Assembly: GCA_017533565.1 (NCBI GenBank)
Contig: JAFXHU010000034.1
Span: forward strand, 1 to 64,000
DNA length: 64,000 nt
Reading direction: 5' to 3'
Source of the DNA: Clostridia bacterium
Lineage (GTDB): Bacteria; Bacillota; Clostridia; Oscillospirales; CAG-272
The notes below the pieces were generated by a model that was not told where the DNA came from, ran no database searches, and saw nothing but the letters and a program-made list of their open reading frames with translations. Positions 33,800-43,300 of this stretch are shown piece by piece; the stretch's first letter is position 1, and every line of letters begins with the position of its first letter. The position numbers and the translations under genes are program-made.

Positions 33800-34060
33800 T
33801 TACTTGCTATGCACCATTTTAAACTCGCCCTTGTCAAGCTTTGCAATTGCGAGCTTTACCGCCTTTTGATCCTTATACTCGGGATCGATAAGCGCGGCGA
33901 GGGGCTTGTCGGTTTCGTGATTTTCAATCATTTTCTGTGCATTCGCTCTCATCTCAACGTATCTGTCGGTGACGATACGCGCGCCCTTTGCAACGCCGAC
34001 GACAAGCTCGTAGCGGTTGAACTCACCCTTGGTAAGCTGTTCGATGGTAGGATAAATCAT
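33800..34060 (-). CDS. rpoZ: RNA polymerase omega subunit
   Basis: Omega helps fold and hold the beta-prime subunit of RNA polymerase. The 86-residue protein has the family core NRYELVVGVAKGARIV near the start and a central segment, KPLAALIDPEYKDQKAVKLA. AAGGAG precedes the ATG. In most Firmicutes gmk sits immediately before this gene; here a 109-base non-coding gap takes its place. Confidence 0.93.
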   Translation of the reverse strand: MIYPTIEQLTKGEFNRYELVVGVAKGARIVTDRYVEMRANAQKMIENHETDKPLAALIDPEYKDQKAVKLAIAKLDKGEFKMVHSK

Positions 34061-34169
34061 TTTTGAACTCCTTATATGTGATTTGTTTTTTAAGCTGAAT
34101 TTTCGGCACCGTTGCGATGCCCCTTTGCATTTAGATATACCGATTTATTTTTAACCGAGGTCCGCGGGG

Positions 34170-34433
34170 TTAATCGACGGGGTCCTCACCCTCCTCACCG
34201 TCGGTTGCGATGCGGTTGGTTATAGTTTCCGCCTGTATCGCGGAGAGAATTACGTGGTCGGAGTCGGTAACGATAACCGATCGGGTGCGGCGTCCGCAGG
34301 AAACGTCGATAACCCGTCCCTCCTCCTTTGCATCCTGCACGAGGCGCTTTACGGGTGCGGAGTCGGGTGATGCGATGGCAACAATCCTGCCCGCGGATAC
34401 CATATTTCCAAAGCCGATGTTGATAAATTTCAT
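34170..34433 (-). CDS. remA: RemA-like regulator (DUF370)
   Basis: RemA in Bacillus is a small DNA-binding protein that forms rings and activates biofilm-matrix genes. The 87-residue protein has the family start [18 protein letters not shown] and the block [19 protein letters not shown]. It lies between yicC and rpoZ as is standard. Matrix genes are not visible in the window, so the role here may differ. Confidence 0.92.
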   Translation of the reverse strand: MKFINIGFGNMVSAGRIVAIASPDSAPVKRLVQDAKEEGRVIDVSCGRRTRSVIVTDSDHVILSAIQAETITNRIATDGEEGEDPVD

Positions 34434-34450
34434 ACCTTACAGCTCCTTCG

Positions 34451-35338
34451 TTATTCGATATTCTGAACCTGTTCTCTTATCTTCTCAAGCTCGCCCTTTA
34501 CGTTCACGACAATTCGAGCGATGCGGGCGTTATTAGCCTTCGAGCCGATGGTGTTGGTTTCTCTGTTCATTTCCTGCATAAGGAAGTCAAGCTTTCTTCC
34601 CGACGGCTCGCGCCCATCGGCAATTTCGTAAAAGGCACCGAAGTGGGAGCGAAGCCTTACAAGCTCCTCGTCAATGGCGATTTTATCCGCCCATATCGCA
34701 CACTCGGTAAGCAGGCGGTTTTCGTCAACAGTCACCGCATTGTCGGCGAGGATTGCGCGCAGACGCGCCTCAAGCTTGTCGCGGTAGCCTACGGTGTCCT
34801 CGTGCGAGATTTTTTCAATTTCATCGGTGTAGGCGCGGACGGCCTCAACCTTTGCCTTTATATCGCGCTCAATGCGCTCGCCCTCGCGGGTGCGCATTTC
34901 GTCGTAGTCGCGAACGGCAAGCGAAAGGACGGCGCAAAGCCTTTCCCACTCCGCCTCCGCATCAAGGTCGGGACGTGCGGTGCGGAAGATTTCGGTATTG
35001 CGTGCGACGCTCATTACCGTTATATCGTCGGCAAGTCCAAGCTCGTCGCGCATTGCGCGGAGCGCGGCAACGTAGCTTTCGGCATAGCCGCGGTCATAGG
35101 AAACCGTGCCTACGGAGTTTTCGTGGCTGTCAACCGTGATATAAACGTCAAGCTTTGCACGGCTGACGGCGTTTTTTTGAAGATACGCCTTTACCCTTTC
35201 CTCCAAAAACGAGAGGCTTCGCGGCATTTTAACGGTGCAGTCGAAATAGCGGGAGTTTACGCTCTTTATCTCGACGGTGATATCCTTATCTAAACCCTCG
35301 ACCTTCGCTCTGCCAAAGGCAGTCATACTCTTAATCAT
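34451..35338 (-). CDS. yicC: YicC family endoribonuclease-like protein
   Basis: A 295-residue protein starting MIKSMTAFGRA and ending with the conserved block LDFLMQEMNRETNTIGSKAN. E. coli YicC affects small-RNA decay and has been reported as a ribonuclease; the clostridial role is less clear. It overlaps nrdR by 8 bases (coupled translation) and precedes remA by 17 bases. Confidence 0.93.
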   Translation of the reverse strand: MIKSMTAFGRAKVEGLDKDITVEIKSVNSRYFDCTVKMPRSLSFLEERVKAYLQKNAVSRAKLDVYITVDSHENSVGTVSYDRGYAESYVAALRAMRDELGLADDITVMSVARNTEIFRTARPDLDAEAEWERLCAVLSLAVRDYDEMRTREGERIERDIKAKVEAVRAYTDEIEKISHEDTVGYRDKLEARLRAILADNAVTVDENRLLTECAIWADKIAIDEELVRLRSHFGAFYEIADGREPSGRKLDFLMQEMNRETNTIGSKANNARIARIVVNVKGELEKIREQVQNIE

Positions 35339-35813
35339 CCGAATTTACCTCCGTACGGGGCTTTCTTCTCGGCTTTTTGGACAGCATCTTGATTTCCTCA
35401 ACGAAGGAATCAATGTCCTGAAACTCGCGGTAAACCGAGGCGAAGCGAATGTAGGAAACGATGTCGATTTCCTTCAGCCTTGCCAAAACCATTTCGCCGA
35501 TGTCCTTTGAGGAGATTTCGGAAACGAGAAGGTTTTGAAGCTCGGTTTCAATATCCTTTGCAATTTCGGCGGCGTTAACGGGTCGCTTCTGGCAGGCGCG
35601 CTCTATACCGAGGGCAAGCTTGTGCGAATCGAAGAATTCGCGCCTTCCGTCGCGCTTTACAACGGCGATGGAAACGGTATCGACGATTTCATAGGTGGTA
35701 AAGCGCTTTCCGCATTTGGGGCATTCGCGGCGGCGCTTTATGCTTGCACCGCCGTCGTTGGGACGGGAGTCAAGCACACGTGAATCCTGGAAGTTACAGG
35801 CGGGACATTTCAT
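35331..35813 (-). CDS. nrdR: Transcriptional repressor NrdR
   Basis: NrdR represses ribonucleotide reductase genes in response to ATP/dATP. The 160-residue protein has an N-terminal zinc ribbon (CPAC...CPKCGKRF) and an ATP-cone domain with VVKRDGRREFF and the late YIRFASVYREFQD. It is the first gene of the roughly 10-kb minus-strand operon that runs to rsgA. It lies behind a clear promoter and the Shine-Dalgarno AAAGGAT. Confidence 0.96.
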   Translation of the reverse strand: MKCPACNFQDSRVLDSRPNDGGASIKRRRECPKCGKRFTTYEIVDTVSIAVVKRDGRREFFDSHKLALGIERACQKRPVNAAEIAKDIETELQNLLVSEISSKDIGEMVLARLKEIDIVSYIRFASVYREFQDIDSFVEEIKMLSKKPRRKPRTEVNSDD

Positions 35814-35852
35814 AAATATTAAATCCTTTGCGCGTAAAATATTTCACGTAAT

Positions 35853-35881
35853 ATAATAACACATTTTTTTCGGTTTGTAAA
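35853..35881 (-). promoter_or_regulatory. Promoter of the nrdR-rsgA operon
   Basis: On the minus strand TTTACA (35876-35881), 17 bases, TATTAT (35853-35858). Confidence 0.8.
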
Positions 35882-35892
35882 GCGTTTTTTGA

Positions 35893-35937
35893 AAAAAAGC
35901 GCGAAGCCGTTGCTCTTTCGGTTGCGGCTTCGCGTTT
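35893..35937 (-). terminator. Terminator of the PAP2 gene
   Basis: A long stem (about 35897-35909 with 35925-35937) is followed on the minus strand by a run of seven T. Confidence 0.9.
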
Positions 35938-35985
35938 AAAATGTAAATATTTGTTGTCGTTTTTGAATTATAGTGTGGGGGCGTG

Positions 35986-36972
35986 TCAATTTTTGACAAG
36001 CTTTGCTTTGAGCCAAAAAGTAAATTTATCCATAAAGGGAATACGCAGCTTTGCGAAAAATCCGAAGGAAAGTGGCCAAAGCACTCCCGCGGTGATAACG
36101 ATAAGGAAGTATCTTACGGCGCGGGCAACGAGGACGTATTCGCCCTTTATAAACAGTCCGAAAAGAAGCTCCAGCGGCTTTGAAAGTCCCGCCTTTACCG
36201 CGAAAACGATGCCGAGTCCGAGAAGAAGCTTAATTACGCGGGAATACCAAACGCCGTCGGTGGTAAACTTGATTTTAAAGCGGTCAAGCGGATATACGAC
36301 GGCAAGACCGACAAGGCATCCGACGAGGGTTGCGGCGTTTTTGCGTGCGCTCTCAAAATTATGCGGGTCAAGCCCCTCGGGGGACAGGCAAAGCACGTAG
36401 ATAAGGAAGCCGAAGGAAAGCACGGCGGATATTCCGATAAGAATAGGCATTGCGCGGTGGAAGCTGTCCTCGCTTGCAAAAATCGGATAAAGGAGGAAAA
36501 CGAGTCCCGCGGCAATAAGCAGAGATACGCCGACGTCGGCGGGGGTATGCACTCCGAGATACATACGCGAAAAGGACACGAGGACGATAATAACGGCGGA
36601 GGTAATACGCAGCCAGTTTTTGCGGGTGAAAAGCCCGATAGCACCAAAGGTGCCGCCAACGTTTTGAGTATGACCCGACGGGAAGGAATAGCCCGTGGCG
36701 CGCTCGAATGCGGAGGGCACAACCTTATCCTTAAAGGACGGGTCGCGCACCCAGGGGCGCGGAATACGGCAGATAATCTTTAAAAATTGATTGACGAGCG
36801 TACCGAGAAGTCCGGTTACGAGGATGTAATACCCCTCCCTTTTATCGATACACCAGAAAAATGCAATCGCCACAACGAGGAAAACCGTTTCGTCGCCGAT
36901 ATAGGTTATAAGCGAAAAGAGAAAATCGGTTACGGGGTTGTGCAGACGCGCGAGAAATTCAAGTACAGGCAT
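35986..36972 (-). CDS. PAP2-family membrane phosphatase
   Basis: A 328-residue membrane protein with the acid-phosphatase motifs: KIICRIPRPW (KX6RP), FPSGHTQ and SRMYLGVHTPADV. These are the three active-site blocks of lipid phosphatases that act on undecaprenyl pyrophosphate or phosphatidic acid outside the membrane. About eight hydrophobic helices are seen; the C-terminal 120 residues after the catalytic core form an additional membrane part. The true lipid substrate is not evident. GGAAAGGAG precedes the ATG. It is monocistronic. Confidence 0.9.
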   Translation of the reverse strand: MPVLEFLARLHNPVTDFLFSLITYIGDETVFLVVAIAFFWCIDKREGYYILVTGLLGTLVNQFLKIICRIPRPWVRDPSFKDKVVPSAFERATGYSFPSGHTQNVGGTFGAIGLFTRKNWLRITSAVIIVLVSFSRMYLGVHTPADVGVSLLIAAGLVFLLYPIFASEDSFHRAMPILIGISAVLSFGFLIYVLCLSPEGLDPHNFESARKNAATLVGCLVGLAVVYPLDRFKIKFTTDGVWYSRVIKLLLGLGIVFAVKAGLSKPLELLFGLFIKGEYVLVARAVRYFLIVITAGVLWPLSFGFFAKLRIPFMDKFTFWLKAKLVKN

Positions 36973-37025
36973 AGCGCTCCTTTCCTAAAAAAGCCCAACG
37001 GGTAATTTTTATTTTACGCTTGAAT

Positions 37026-37054
37026 ATTATACTAAACCGAGGGGGATTTGTCAA
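37026..37054 (-). promoter_or_regulatory. Promoter of the PAP2 gene
   Basis: On the minus strand the full consensus TTGACA (37049-37054), 17 bases, TATAAT (37026-37031). Confidence 0.93.
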
Positions 37055-37332
37055 GCCTTTATGTTTCTGCGGGGTCGCATAGTTAAAATGCAAAGCGTGG
37101 GAATATTCAATCGGCGGACGAGCAAAAAAGGTCAGCCAATGTCAAAAGCCGCCCAAAGCGGGGCGGGTAAAAAGTCAGCCAAAGCCAAAAGCGCGGGGCG
37201 ACGGCTCGGCAAGGAGGAAGGGCAAATTCTTCATAAGAAGGCGGGGCAAGACACCGAATTATGCCGCAAAAAGTTGACACGGGTGGGTATTAACGGCAAA
37301 TTTTGGTGTGTTCTTGCCGCGTAGCGAAAGGG

Positions 37333-37356
37333 CGGGCGGGGTGTATGCCCCGCCCG
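37333..37356 (-). terminator. GC-rich hairpin after the heparinase-like gene
   Basis: A 9-bp GC stem (37333-37341 with 37348-37356) lies just after the stop codon. T-run is weak. Confidence 0.6.
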
Positions 37357-37362
37357 AAAATA

Positions 37363-40300
37363 TTATTTAAGTCCGTTCTCGTCGGAATAGCCGCGATAAA
37401 GCCGTGCGGATTCGGCGTAGGCGTATATCGCGTTGATAAACTCGGTAAGTGGACCTATCTCGCAAGCCACCGAGTGGTAATACATTGCAAGACTGTAGCT
37501 TGCGCTGACGCTTCCGCCCTCGCCCTCAACCGTTACGGTAATCGGCGTTGCGAAGTCAAAGGCGCGCATTGTCAAATTAACGTATCTTCTCGTTTCTCCC
37601 TCGGCTACCTCGGTAACGAAGCTTTCGGGGGTGAAGGTGCGGCTTACCGTGCTTCCGTCGGCAAGAGTTGCGTAGGAGAGGGTTATATTGCCGTTATAGC
37701 CGTCCCTTACGTAAAATCTAAAGGCGGGGCTATTCTCAAGATAGAGTGCCGCAGAGCTTACAGCGTGGCTGATTTCGGAGAGGTCGGTGCTCTCGCGCCT
37801 TACAACCGAGGCGGTCATATATTTTTCAAACCTCTCGGAGAGGGTAAGCACGGAGGAGTAGCCCGCAAGAAGCTCGTTACCCTCGTATTCGTAAGCGTTT
37901 TTAACGTATTTGAGGACGTTTGCAACGAGTCCCTTCGACTCCTCGCTGTAATCCGAGGAGAGTATCTTTTCAACGTAGGCGCCCAACGAAACGTTTATAA
38001 CGAGCGATTTATTTACCACTCCCACGTTTTCGTCGTCGAAGCTTACGATGAGATTGATAAGCTCCGCCGCGGTTGCGGGGTTATCTCTTCTTATGGCGAG
38101 CTTTACGCACTCGGTGCCGTCGGGCATTGTGCAGCTTACACCGTTATACTCCACACCGTCAACCGAGAAGCCGTTGAAGCTTACGCCCTTTGTAACCTGT
38201 AAAAAGACGTTTACCGTAAAGCCCGTATGAAGCGTAAGATTTACCGAAACGGGAAAATCGGTAACCTCCTCGGCGGTAAGCACCGTATCCGTGTCAACGC
38301 TTCCGAGGCTGAACACGTACTTTCGTCCCTCCGCCGCGCAGGAAAGCAATGCAGAAAGGGTCGGGCTTTCGGTGTTGGGAATACTTCCCTTCACCCATAT
38401 TTCCGTAAAGCTCTCATCTCCAACGCGCCAGGTAACGCTTACGGTATTGTCCGCGGCGGTAACTACGTAGGGATTTGCGGAATCGTTTTGCCTTGCAACA
38501 ACGCAGCCGTCGTAGGTCCATACCTCCGCGTCCTCCCAGCCCAAGGCTGCACCGCTTATATACCCGATTTTTTCAACCATTTCGGGGTAAGCGTAGCCGC
38601 TCGGAGCATTGGATTTGCAAATTACCAAATTCACGCAATCGTGGATGACGTTTCCAAGCTTTACCTGCATTTTTTCAAACGCGTTATCGTAATCAAAGCC
38701 CGCAACCGAGCCTACCGTATCGTTTTGAAGCGAGAGCAGATATCCGCCGGTTGATGCCTTTATTTTCGTATCCGTAACCGAAAGCACCGAGTTTTGAGAA
38801 ACGCAGAATACCGATTTGCTTGCGGTAAGGTAAGGCAAATTAAGCGTACAGCCCACGATATTCAGCGTGGGAAGTATTTGAGTTTCGGCGTTGTTGCGGT
38901 TTCGCACGGCAAATGCGGAAACTCCGTTTTTCGTAATAGTAATATCGCAGTCGGTGAAGGTTATCACTCCGCCTCTGTGGTCGGTAACGGCACTCGCGGA
39001 CTCGACGGTGACGCCGTTTACGTTAACCGTTCCCCCCGTAGCGAGGAAGAGATTGGAGCTTAACGAATTGTTAACCATTTTTCCCGGGCCGTATATGGAA
39101 ACGCTTGCCTTGTGGGAATACATATGGTCGGATGTCTTTTCGGATACGTAGGTAAGGGTGTATCCGTTAAGATAGATATTAACCGTACCGCTCCACGAGC
39201 AGGAAAGGTTAGTCGAATCGAAGAATATATCCGAGGTAAGAGAAATTCGGTCAAAGCCTCCGCTCGTTGCATAGGTAAACAGCTTATCCGAATCGGTATA
39301 GCCGCTTACAACACCGTCCTTTACGGTGACGAATGCCGCCTCGTAGGGCTTTTCCGCCTGATAGAATACGCAGTTTTCGCTCGTTACCGTCATTTCAAGA
39401 GAGGTAAGAGCCTCCCCACCGCTCGTAAGCGCCCAGCCGTCCTTTACGTAATATTCGTAGCCGACGTCGGTTTTTCTTTCATAGACGGTTTTATCAAGCA
39501 TTCCAAAGAAGCTTGCGGGACGGGACGCGGTATGCGTCTGGGTAAACGTGCCGCTGTCGGTAATGAAGGTTACCGTTACGCTTCCCTTTCTATACTCCAC
39601 GGCTTCGCCGTCCACGAAAGCCATATAGCTTGACGAGGTGGCAAAGAAGTCGTTTCCGTGGGTATTTACGGTAAGCGGACAGTCTATTTCTATCGGGTAG
39701 TGGTAATTTGAAACAAGCACCTCGAGGGTTGCACCCTCTACGAGAAGAGCCTCAACCTCCTCCCAGCTGTAAAGCTCCGCAACACCCTGTCTTTCGGTGT
39801 TTACCGCGTAGCTTGCGCTTGCGCCCGCTATTAAATCGATAACGGGGGTATCGAAGGGATTTTCGTTTTTGTAGGTAATGCGCGCAACGGGAATAGCAGA
39901 CGCTCCGTTTATCGGAAGCCGAAGCTCCCAATCGGCAATATTTCCGTTTACAAGCAGGTCGGAAAGCTCGCTGTAATCCGAGCCGAAGGTGCGAAGCGAA
40001 AGGTTGTCAAGGACTATGCTTTCACCGTCAAGCGCACCCGCACGGGAGGAGATGACGATGGCAAGGTCCTCCACGCTTCCGCCCTTCCACTCCGCATCGA
40101 GAACCGCGGTATCGCCGAAGAACACGTAGCATTTGCCCCTTTGTCCGTCGATAACGAGGGTAATTCTTTTCAATACGGTGGAAGCAAGCGTGCCAAGCTC
40201 CGATAGGTCAATTCCGATAAGCTCCTTGCCCGCACCCGAGAGCGCGACGCGCGCGTTTTCGGGGAATTTTCCGAGAGTGCCGAGGTCAAGCTCCGCAACA

Positions 40301-43300
40301 ATCGTCCTATCTCCGAGGAAGCCGAATTCGGTAAGGCTTGCCTTCGAGCCGAAGCTCACGGAGGTTGCTCCGCTGCCGCGGGCGGCAGAGATAAGGTAAA
40401 CGGTATTCATGCCGAGAGTATCGGTAGAGAGCGAAAGATTTGCATCCGTTCCCTTTACGGTAATTGCACCGATTGCCGAGCCGTCTCCCGTATGAAGCGC
40501 GGTTTGCTGCTCCGAAACGCTTCCGTCGGAGGAGGGTGTATTTTCATTCCACAGGAGCATATCCTGCCACTCGTAGCCAAGCTCCGAGATTTGACCGACG
40601 GCAACCTCCTCTATGACTACGGCGAGCTTTACCGATTTAACGCCGTCAAGCGCAATCGTAAGCTTTTTGTACTGTGAACGGTCGTTGTTAAGCTCGTGCG
40701 TGCCCGCAACGTAGTATTCGTAGGCAATCTCATCCATTCCCTCGCTTGCCTCGAGGTGGTAGGTATAGCAATCCTCTATAACGAAGTGCGCGCCCGAATT
40801 GCTCATATCGATTATACTGACGCGAATTACGGTCCTTCCGTCGTACATATAAGCCGCCGTTTTGTCAACGGAGAGTATAACCTCCTGCTCAGTATGTCCG
40901 ACCCAATAGGCGGTTTCGGCTGTGAGAAACTCAACCTCGTCCTGAATTACGAGGGTGCGTCTGTCATTCGTTAGGAGCATTCCCCTGTACGCGCTCCTTG
41001 CATAGCCTCCGTAGGCGGTGGTGTTGTCCATAACGGTGTACGCACCGTAGGCATTATCGCCCGTTGCAATAATTTTACCGAAGCCGTTAAGCGCCTGCCC
41101 GTACGGGACGGAGGATCGGTTTGCAAGGAAGAGGGTGTTATTGCCCTCCGCGTTCATTTTGTAGTATCTGTATCTCGTCGCACTGCCCCAAAATCCGTAG
41201 CAGTTATAGTTTTCGGTTCCGATGTCGCAGAACCACACGGTACCTCCGTTATGGTAAACGAAGGAGCCGGAGTCTATCTGTCCGTGACCGAGGTTGTTCG
41301 TATCTCCCATTATGCCCGCGTAAATCGAGCCGCTTTCCCAGGAGTCACGAACCACGTAGCCGTTAATTCCCTCCCACCAATACTGAAGGGCGGGCTTTTC
41401 GTATTCTCCGACAGGCTTTACGTAGAACAGTATATCCTGTACCGTGGGGCTACCGCTTTTTCCCGAGGCAAGCGCGTCGATACGGATTGCGGCGAGGTCG
41501 GTTTTGCCCGTATAATTGCCGTAAAAGCCGAACCAGGAGGTATCCTGAACACCCGAGGAGGAATCGTGATAATTAAAGGTTTTAAAGTCGCCCGACTGTG
41601 TATTCAGGGCGTAGTAGCAGGTGCGGTCGATGCCCCACGCGTCAAGCATACCGAAATCGTTGGACACTCCCGTATTGTATTCGGTGGCGGTGGTGAGGGC
41701 GGCAACCATTTCAAAGAAGTTGTTCGTGCCGTAGGACCAGTAGCCCGAGGACTCGATGTAGGAGCCGTCGGGGATATACTGCACAAGTCCGTTTATCGCC
41801 ATACCGTAAAGGCATTCGTTGATAAGCCATTCCGAATAATCGCGGTAGGTGGAAAGACCCGCGTGGCTTCCGAGGTCGGTAACGAGCGCGGTTTTTTCAA
41901 ACGCAACTCCGTTGACGTCGGTATCTACGTATATTTCCGCGGTGGCTGTTGTCAGACCCGCAATAGCGAGCGAGGCGGTAACCATACCCGCGGAGCAAAC
42001 CGCGTTCCAGTTGTTCGTGCCGTTAAAGCCCCAGCCGCTTTTCGTAAGGACGCCGCTTATATAGCGCATCCAGCCCTCGGGGATAGTATTTGCGCTACGC
42101 GAGTAGTAGCCGGGCACAACGGCGTGGGTGAATATGATTTCCTCTATTTTTGAAACGTCAAGTCCAAGCTCCACCCAAGCGGGATAGAGCCAGTCGTAGG
42201 CGGTGGAGTAAGGACCTGCCGCGTCCGCACAGTTAAGGAAGTGACCCGGACCCCAATGCTCCCAGCCGCCGATTGCAATCGCGTAATCGTAGGCAAGGAG
42301 GGCAAACCTATCCTCCCTCGTAATCTGCCAAGCGAAGGCAAGCTCCTGTATTCTCGATGCGTGGGAGGTTGCTTGGCTGTGTCTTCCGCCGATGTCGTAG
42401 CCCTGTGCATCGAGGTAGGGCATTTCGTAAATATTCTTTTGAGCTCCCGAAAGTCCCTTGCCGGAGTCAAGCGAGGAATATTCCCCGTTTGAGGTAATCG
42501 CGTAGCTCTTATAAATGCTTTCCGCGCTGCTTACTCGGTTTTGTATATATCCCTTCAGCGTTTGGTCGGCGGTGCCGTCGGCATCGAGATAGGTTTCGCG
42601 CAGGCTGTCAAACTTATCCTGATTTGCAAAGATGTACGGGTGGTTAAGATACTGTCCGTCGGATACCGAGAAGGCCTCCACCTTTTCAAGAGAGGTGTTA
42701 ACGTTATCAAAGAGGAATTTTTGCATTACGGGAATGACGCTTTCGTCCGACGCGCCCTCCACGAAAACCTCCTGCTTCTCGGAGATTGCGACAAGCCCCG
42801 AGGAGTGATACGAGGCGTAGTAGCCGTCAAGCGCGAGAGATATATCCTCCATTCTCACGCATTCTATTCCTTTTACGGTGCTGACGGGTGCATTCGCCGA
42901 CACCTCGCCGACTACCGCCTCGAGGGCGGAAACGGGAAACCAGATTTTTCCGTTCTCATCCGAAAAGGGCTTTTGCGAAAGCGTGTAAACGGTAGTTCCG
43001 TTTTTATCGAGCGCCTTATCTACGTTTACCTTAAAGAAATGGTGTCCGACGTAGGCATCGGGGTCAATATATGCGTCCGCGCTTGCGTTATAAAGCACGC
43101 CGCGGTTGTTTGAATCAAAGCTTGCCGCAAGGGCGGAGGCGTCGTTGTTGGTGTAGGCAATATAGATTTGAAGGTCGTCAAGGTCCCAGGACAAATTCTT
43201 TCCCGTATTAACCTGAAATCTGAAGTAGCAGGGACGGGCATCCACGCCGTAGGATTTCATCGTACAGGTTTCGCTCGGGCTTGAAGCTCCGTCGTAATAT

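Larger units (their letters stand above)
36973..37362. other. Gene-poor intergenic region
   Basis: A 390-base stretch. It holds the PAP2 promoter at its left end and the hairpin after the heparinase-like gene at its right. Between them lie two imperfect copies (about 37127-37155 and 37167-37195) of a unit reading roughly AAAGTCAGCCAAAGCCAAAAGC, plus one recurring GACACGGGTGGG motif at 37276. An 87-codon open frame on the plus strand has no ribosome-binding site and low-complexity content; it is not called a gene. Confidence 0.5.

Noticed and set aside
37061..37324. An 87-codon open frame in the gap between the PAP2 and heparinase-like genes
   Set aside because: Low-complexity Lys/Gly/Ser content, no ribosome site, and it overlaps a repeated non-coding segment.
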